Of a DNA stretch of 15,884 bases, positions 12,773 through 15,884 are shown in pieces. This DNA is from Campylobacterota bacterium (lineage in GTDB: Bacteria; Campylobacterota; Campylobacteria; Campylobacterales; Sulfurovaceae). A program made the translations under genes and the position numbers. The stretch spans positions 1 to 15,884 of the forward strand of contig JAADEQ010000019.1 of NCBI GenBank assembly GCA_013153345.1, written 5' to 3'. The notes beneath the pieces were generated by a model, which was not told the origin of the DNA, did not search any database, and saw only the letters and a list, made by a program, of their open reading frames with translations. Each line of letters opens with the position of its first letter. Position 1 is the first letter of the stretch.

Positions 12773-12793
12773 TTTTTTCCTTTGAAAAATGGA

Positions 12794-12799
12794 TATAAT
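12794..12799 (+). promoter_or_regulatory. -10 box of the HTH regulator gene
   Basis: TATAAT in GGATATAATTTTTTT. Implied start near 12806 and a leader of about 80 nt, which contains the direct repeat. Confidence 0.5.
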
Positions 12800-12846
12800 T
12801 TTTTTAATAATATAGAACTAGAGAGTAAATATCAACTCAAGAGAGC

Positions 12847-12867
12847 TAAAGATTTAATAAAGATTTA
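12847..12867 (+). repeat. Direct repeat TAAAGATTTA x2 in the HTH gene leader
   Basis: TAAAGATTTA at 12847-12856 and again at 12858-12867, 11-bp period, both on the same helix face, 20 bp before the start codon. A candidate autoregulatory operator; the AT-rich background makes chance possible. Confidence 0.35.
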
Positions 12868-12887
12868 CTAAATTAAAAGGAGAATGG

Positions 12888-14039
12888 GTGACTCTTCAAG
12901 AGAAGTTAATAGTAGTTTTGGAAAATCTTCCCTATACTCAAGCACAAATTGCGCAGATTCTAGGGATTAATGAGAGCAATATAAGTCAATGGAAAAATAG
13001 AGGGGTTTTAAAGAGATATCACTATTTGGCTTTGGAGGCTGCATTTGGGGTTCCTAGAGAGGTTTTTGAAGATAGTACTATTGATACTCCCTCAAAGATT
13101 ATTGAGTATCTAAAAGAAAGAGCTGTTAATTTGACCTCTTTGAAGATAGAGCCCCAAGTGGAGAGTAAAATTTTAGCTCTTTTGGAGGGGAGTTGGTATT
13201 TTTATGGATATTCAAGTGTTTCAGATAAGGTTTATGAAAATAAGATAATGGTGGAAAAAGGCAATATTATTTTTAAAGATTTAAAAGGAAATATTGAGTA
13301 TAGAGGAGAGATTTTAGAGAGTAATTCCTTTTATACTACTTTTATTTTAAGAAAAAAGGGTGGGGTGGTATATATGGTTTTGAATAATGCTTTGTTATAT
13401 AAGAATCTCTTTTATGGGGTATTTTTTACTAAGAGCTCATTTTTTCATCAAGACTTTTTTCAATTTGTTCTACTAAGTAGAGAAAAGGTTCCTTTGGAGA
13501 TAGCTAAGAGAATATTGGGTGATAGAGAAAAGATTCAACTCCATATTCCAACAGAGTTTTTAGAAAAGATTGCTAAGTTTAATAGTCAAGAGTTGGAGGT
13601 TAAGAAATATTCAGATGAGGATTTTTTAAACTATCTTTCATTAAAAAAGAGACTCTATATATATGTAAATTTAAACTCTCCTCATAGCTATAGTTTAGAG
13701 GTAGAAAATATTAATAGGGTAAAGCTCTATAGTAATAATAAGCTCTATTTGGTTGGGAAGATGAGATTTTATAGAGATGAGATATTAATTGATTTTGAGA
13801 GTGAGAGTGGAGAGAAAATCTACTTTTTAATAGAAAAGATTTATAAATCGCTAATGCCTTTTTCTTTTAAAGCCCCTTTGTTCTCTACTGATGAGCAAGT
13901 TATTGGGGTGGGACTAATTAGTGATAAAGAGTTAGAAGAGGATGCTATTGAGTATATTTTGGGTAAAAAGGAGGAGAATATCTTAAATATTAGTGAAGTT
14001 TGGAGGAAGATAAATGAGGTGGAGGGTTTTTTAAATTAA
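12888..14039 (+). CDS. HTH transcriptional regulator with large uncharacterised C-terminal region
   Basis: 383 residues from a GTG start. Upstream in-frame codons reach a stop at 12858 without an ATG, and AAGGAG (12877-12882) is well placed for the GTG. Residues 16-39 (TQAQIAQILGINESNISQWKNRG) are a clear Cro/XRE-type helix-turn-helix. After a short linker come about 290 residues I do not recognise. One block at about 96-200 begins LLEGSWYFYGYSS and is rich in short beta-strands; a second mixed alpha/beta block runs to the end. The layout suggests a one-component sensor-regulator with a ligand-binding C-terminus. It has no membrane segment. msrBA follows after 44 nt and is the most likely target or operon partner. 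Confidence 0.7.
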   Translation: MTLQEKLIVVLENLPYTQAQIAQILGINESNISQWKNRGVLKRYHYLALEAAFGVPREVFEDSTIDTPSKIIEYLKERAVNLTSLKIEPQVESKILALLEGSWYFYGYSSVSDKVYENKIMVEKGNIIFKDLKGNIEYRGEILESNSFYTTFILRKKGGVVYMVLNNALLYKNLFYGVFFTKSSFFHQDFFQFVLLSREKVPLEIAKRILGDREKIQLHIPTEFLEKIAKFNSQELEVKKYSDEDFLNYLSLKKRLYIYVNLNSPHSYSLEVENINRVKLYSNNKLYLVGKMRFYRDEILIDFESESGEKIYFLIEKIYKSLMPFSFKAPLFSTDEQVIGVGLISDKELEEDAIEYILGKKEENILNISEVWRKINEVEGFLN

Positions 14040-14083
14040 AAACAAGTAAAATAGGGCTCTTAAATTAACTTTAAGGATTGAGT

Positions 14084-14947
14084 ATGAAATTTAAGAGATT
14101 AACTCCACAAGAGGAGTATGTAATAATTCATAAGGGGACAGAGCCTCCATTTAGCGGAAAGTATGATAAGTTTTTTGAAGAGGGAATTTATAGATGCAAG
14201 CAGTGTGGGCAGCCACTTTTTAAATCTAGTGCCAAATTTAATTCAGGCACTGGCTGGCCAAGTTTTGATGAGGCAATTGATGGGGCTGTAAAGGAGCTTT
14301 TGGATGCTGATGGGAGAAGAGTTGAGATTGTCTGCTCAAACTGCAATGGCCATTTGGGGCATGTGTTTGATGGGGAGCAGTTTACCCCTAAAAATAGGAG
14401 ATTTTGTGTAAACTCTCTATCATTAGATTTTGATAGATATGAAGATATTTACCCTAACTTAAAGAAGGCATATTTTGCTGGAGGATGCTTTTGGGGAGTT
14501 GAGCATATGTTTGAGCAGCTTGATGGAGTTATTTATGCTCAAAGCGGATATATGGGAGGGAAGAGTAAGAATCCTACCTATAAAGAGGTCTGCTCTGGAG
14601 ATAGTGGCCATTTGGAGGTTGTTGAGGTTGCATATGACCCTTCAAAAATCACTTTTAAAGATTTAGCAAAATATTTTTTTGAGATTCACGACCCAACCCA
14701 AACAGATGGTCAAGGGCCAGATATTGGACCACAATATCTCTCAGCAATATTTTATAATGATGAGGAAGAGAAAAGAATTGCTCAAGAGTTGATTAATGAG
14801 CTTGAAAAGAAGGGGTTAAAGGTTGCTACAAAATTAATTCCTGCAAAAGAGCATCCATTTTATAAAGCTGAGGAGTATCATCAAAACTACTATAAAAAAA
14901 GAGGCTCTAAGCCATATTGTCATAGTTATATAAAACGTTTTGATTAA
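14084..14947 (+). CDS. msrBA: Peptide-methionine sulfoxide reductase MsrB-MsrA fusion
   Basis: 287 residues. ATG 14084 is preferred over the TTG 6 nt upstream because AAGGA lies 6 nt before the ATG. Residues 1-122 are MsrB: zinc ligands C38, C41, C84, C87; SGTGWPSF; catalytic Cys108 in RRFCVNSLSL. Residues 128-287 are MsrA: YFAGGCFWGVE with catalytic Cys135, QSGYMGG, GDSGHLEVVEV, and HDPTQTDGQGPDIGPQY. C170 and C279 are candidate resolving cysteines. Together the two domains reduce both the R and S forms of methionine sulfoxide with thioredoxin. The order is B-A. No signal peptide, so cytoplasmic. It follows the HTH gene at 44 nt in the same direction. Confidence 0.96.
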   Translation: MKFKRLTPQEEYVIIHKGTEPPFSGKYDKFFEEGIYRCKQCGQPLFKSSAKFNSGTGWPSFDEAIDGAVKELLDADGRRVEIVCSNCNGHLGHVFDGEQFTPKNRRFCVNSLSLDFDRYEDIYPNLKKAYFAGGCFWGVEHMFEQLDGVIYAQSGYMGGKSKNPTYKEVCSGDSGHLEVVEVAYDPSKITFKDLAKYFFEIHDPTQTDGQGPDIGPQYLSAIFYNDEEEKRIAQELINELEKKGLKVATKLIPAKEHPFYKAEEYHQNYYKKRGSKPYCHSYIKRFD

Positions 14948-14964
14948 GAGGCTATTTTGCCTCT
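14947..14964 (+). terminator. Bidirectional hairpin between msrBA and the L,D-transpeptidase gene
   Basis: AGAGGC-TATTTT-GCCTCT, 6-bp stem, placed over the two convergent stop codons. T-runs on both sides are weak, so a modest shared terminator at best. Confidence 0.4.
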
Positions 14965-15884
14965 ATTAATCTAACTTCAGGCATAACAAAATCATACTTA
15001 ATGTTTGGAGGGGTTGACTCTTCTATCATCTTATCATACATATATGCATCATACATAAATTTAGGAGCCCCCCCTTCAAACTCCAAAGTAAAATAGACAA
15101 TATGGACTGGAATCTTTCTTTTTAATCTGATTTTATAGGTTTTCCCACTTTTTAGATATTTTTCATAGTTTGGATTTTGAAGATAGGGCCTTAAGTGTTC
15201 AAGAAGTCCATATGGGTCTTGAAGTCTAATACATCCTGAGCTATTATATCGATATCGATGGGCAAATAGACCCTTTTCTGGGGTATCATGCAAATAGACT
15301 GCATATTTATTTGGAAACATAAACTTAACTCTTCCAAGTGCATTATTTGGCCCTGGCATTTGAACAATTCTATATGGAGATGGTCTATTTGTCCCTTCAA
15401 TGCTAAGTAGCTTTTTTATATTTGGTTTTACCTCTTTACCCCGCTGGTATGCTTTTAGATTGGCAATCTCAAATATATTTGGATATTTTTTTAGAGCTGG
15501 AATTAGAGCCCTTTTTATAATGCTATCTGGAACACTCCAAGTTGGATTTATTACAATATACTCTAAATAGTCATCAAAGATTGGAGTTGGGTGTTGAAGA
15601 CTTCCTACAATTGCATTTGTTTGAAACACCTCAACTCCATTTTGATAGAACCTTGCAACAAACTCTGGAATATTAACCTCAATATAGGTCTTTCCAAAAC
15701 TTGGTAGAAAGACTTTAGTCTTATCTAAATTTACAATAATCTTTTTAATATAGTAGCTCTTTGGAAGGTTGATATAGGCTAGTAGTTTATTATCAATATA
15801 GACCCCATCTTTTAGATTAAAACTTCTTCTAAACTTCTTTATTGCATAGGCTAAATCTCTATCAAACTTTCTATTAATAGAGCC
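14952..15884 (-). CDS. L,D-transpeptidase (YcbB/LdtD type), 5' end cut by window edge
   Basis: The frame stays open from the stop at 14952 to the window end, giving 310 residues. A GTG at 15627-15629 is internal and not the start. Fragment residues 1-41 (KFDRDLAYAIKKFRRSFNLKDGVY, then NKLLAYINLP) are a peptidoglycan-binding domain. The YkuD catalytic domain follows: YIEVNIPEFVARFY, IVGSLQHPTPIFDD, YIVINPTWSVPDSI, then YLHDTPEKGLF with His199 and SSGCIRLQDP with catalytic Cys218. LdtD-type enzymes make 3-3 cross-links in peptidoglycan in the periplasm, or attach lipoproteins to it. The signal peptide and N-terminal part lie outside the window. The second cell-wall enzyme of the window, at the opposite end from the LysM-NlpC gene. 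Confidence 0.92.
   Translation of the reverse strand, partial: GSINRKFDRDLAYAIKKFRRSFNLKDGVYIDNKLLAYINLPKSYYIKKIIVNLDKTKVFLPSFGKTYIEVNIPEFVARFYQNGVEVFQTNAIVGSLQHPTPIFDDYLEYIVINPTWSVPDSIIKRALIPALKKYPNIFEIANLKAYQRGKEVKPNIKKLLSIEGTNRPSPYRIVQMPGPNNALGRVKFMFPNKYAVYLHDTPEKGLFAHRYRYNSSGCIRLQDPYGLLEHLRPYLQNPNYEKYLKSGKTYKIRLKRKIPVHIVYFTLEFEGGAPKFMYDAYMYDKMIEESTPPNIKYDFVMPEVRLIEAK

Larger units (their letters stand above)
12703..12887 (+). other. Intergenic region between fadL and the HTH gene
   Basis: Contents: a weak A/T hairpin AAAACT/AGTTTT (12744-12769) followed by seven T, which might end the fadL transcript; the possible microlipoprotein on the other strand; TATAAT at 12794-12799; and a direct repeat at 12847-12867 upstream of the HTH start. 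Confidence 0.5.

Noticed and set aside
14078-14083. TTG start for msrBA
   Set aside because: Spacing from AAGGA is too short; ATG 14084 fits and gives a usual MsrB N-terminus.
15627-15629. GTG as start of the L,D-transpeptidase
   Set aside because: It falls inside the YkuD domain; the open frame and homologous sequence continue upstream to the window edge.
1-15884. CRISPR array, insertion sequence, prophage or integrase
   Set aside because: No regularly spaced repeats, transposase or integrase reading frames, or attachment-site duplications were seen; the tRNA gene has no repeated 3' end nearby.

Overview
The window is a stretch of AT-rich chromosome from what is very probably a member of the Campylobacterota (formerly Epsilonproteobacteria). 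The evidence is rpmI-rplT without infC, gmk directly behind a degenerate-receiver gene, heavy AGA/ATA codon use, TGNTATAAT-type promoters with poor -35 boxes, and a dense set of small periplasmic cytochromes and lipoproteins. The genus cannot be fixed from the sequence alone. Both ends cut a gene: a LysM-NlpC/P60 cell-wall hydrolase on the left and a YcbB-type L,D-transpeptidase on the right.

Layout. 1-795 (-): three LysM modules leading into an NlpC/P60 domain. 919-1353 (+): small lipoprotein built from an internal duplication. 1382-2011 (-): rpmI-rplT. 2249-3558 (+): two overlapping DUF2202 (ferritin-like) genes, one exported and one lipoprotein. 3806-8160 (+): the most interesting region, a redox locus holding a DUF1924/SHP-like cytochrome c, a monoheme lipoprotein and an FccB-type flavoprotein (flavocytochrome c/sulfide dehydrogenase type). 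These are followed by a diheme cytochrome c (DHC), a cytochrome b561 fused to a second diheme module and broken by one in-frame TAG, and a Spy/CpxP-like periplasmic protein. 8163-9504 (-): tRNA-Arg(GCG), pseudo-receiver protein, gmk. 9573-12702 (+): LysE/RhtB exporter, lipoprotein alpha/beta hydrolase, FadL-type outer-membrane transporter. 12710-12772 (-): possible 20-residue microlipoprotein. 12888-14947 (+): HTH regulator with an unrecognised C-terminal region, then an MsrB-MsrA fusion. 14952-15884 (-): L,D-transpeptidase.

How it may work together. SHP, DHC and cytochrome b561 are known to occur as a gene set that passes electrons from the membrane b-type cytochrome to the periplasmic diheme protein and on to the oxygen-binding SHP heme. 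Here that set surrounds an fccAB-like pair and ends with a CpxP-like gene. Two promoters in the locus carry the same pair of 11-bp direct repeats (GTAAA-N6-GTAAA type, resembling a CpxR/OmpR-family box), each exactly 30 bp upstream of a TAAAAT -10 box. My inference is one envelope-redox stress regulon controlled by an OmpR-family response regulator that lies outside the window. Sulfide or polysulfide, oxygen or another small oxidant are the plausible substrates; the sequence does not decide between them.
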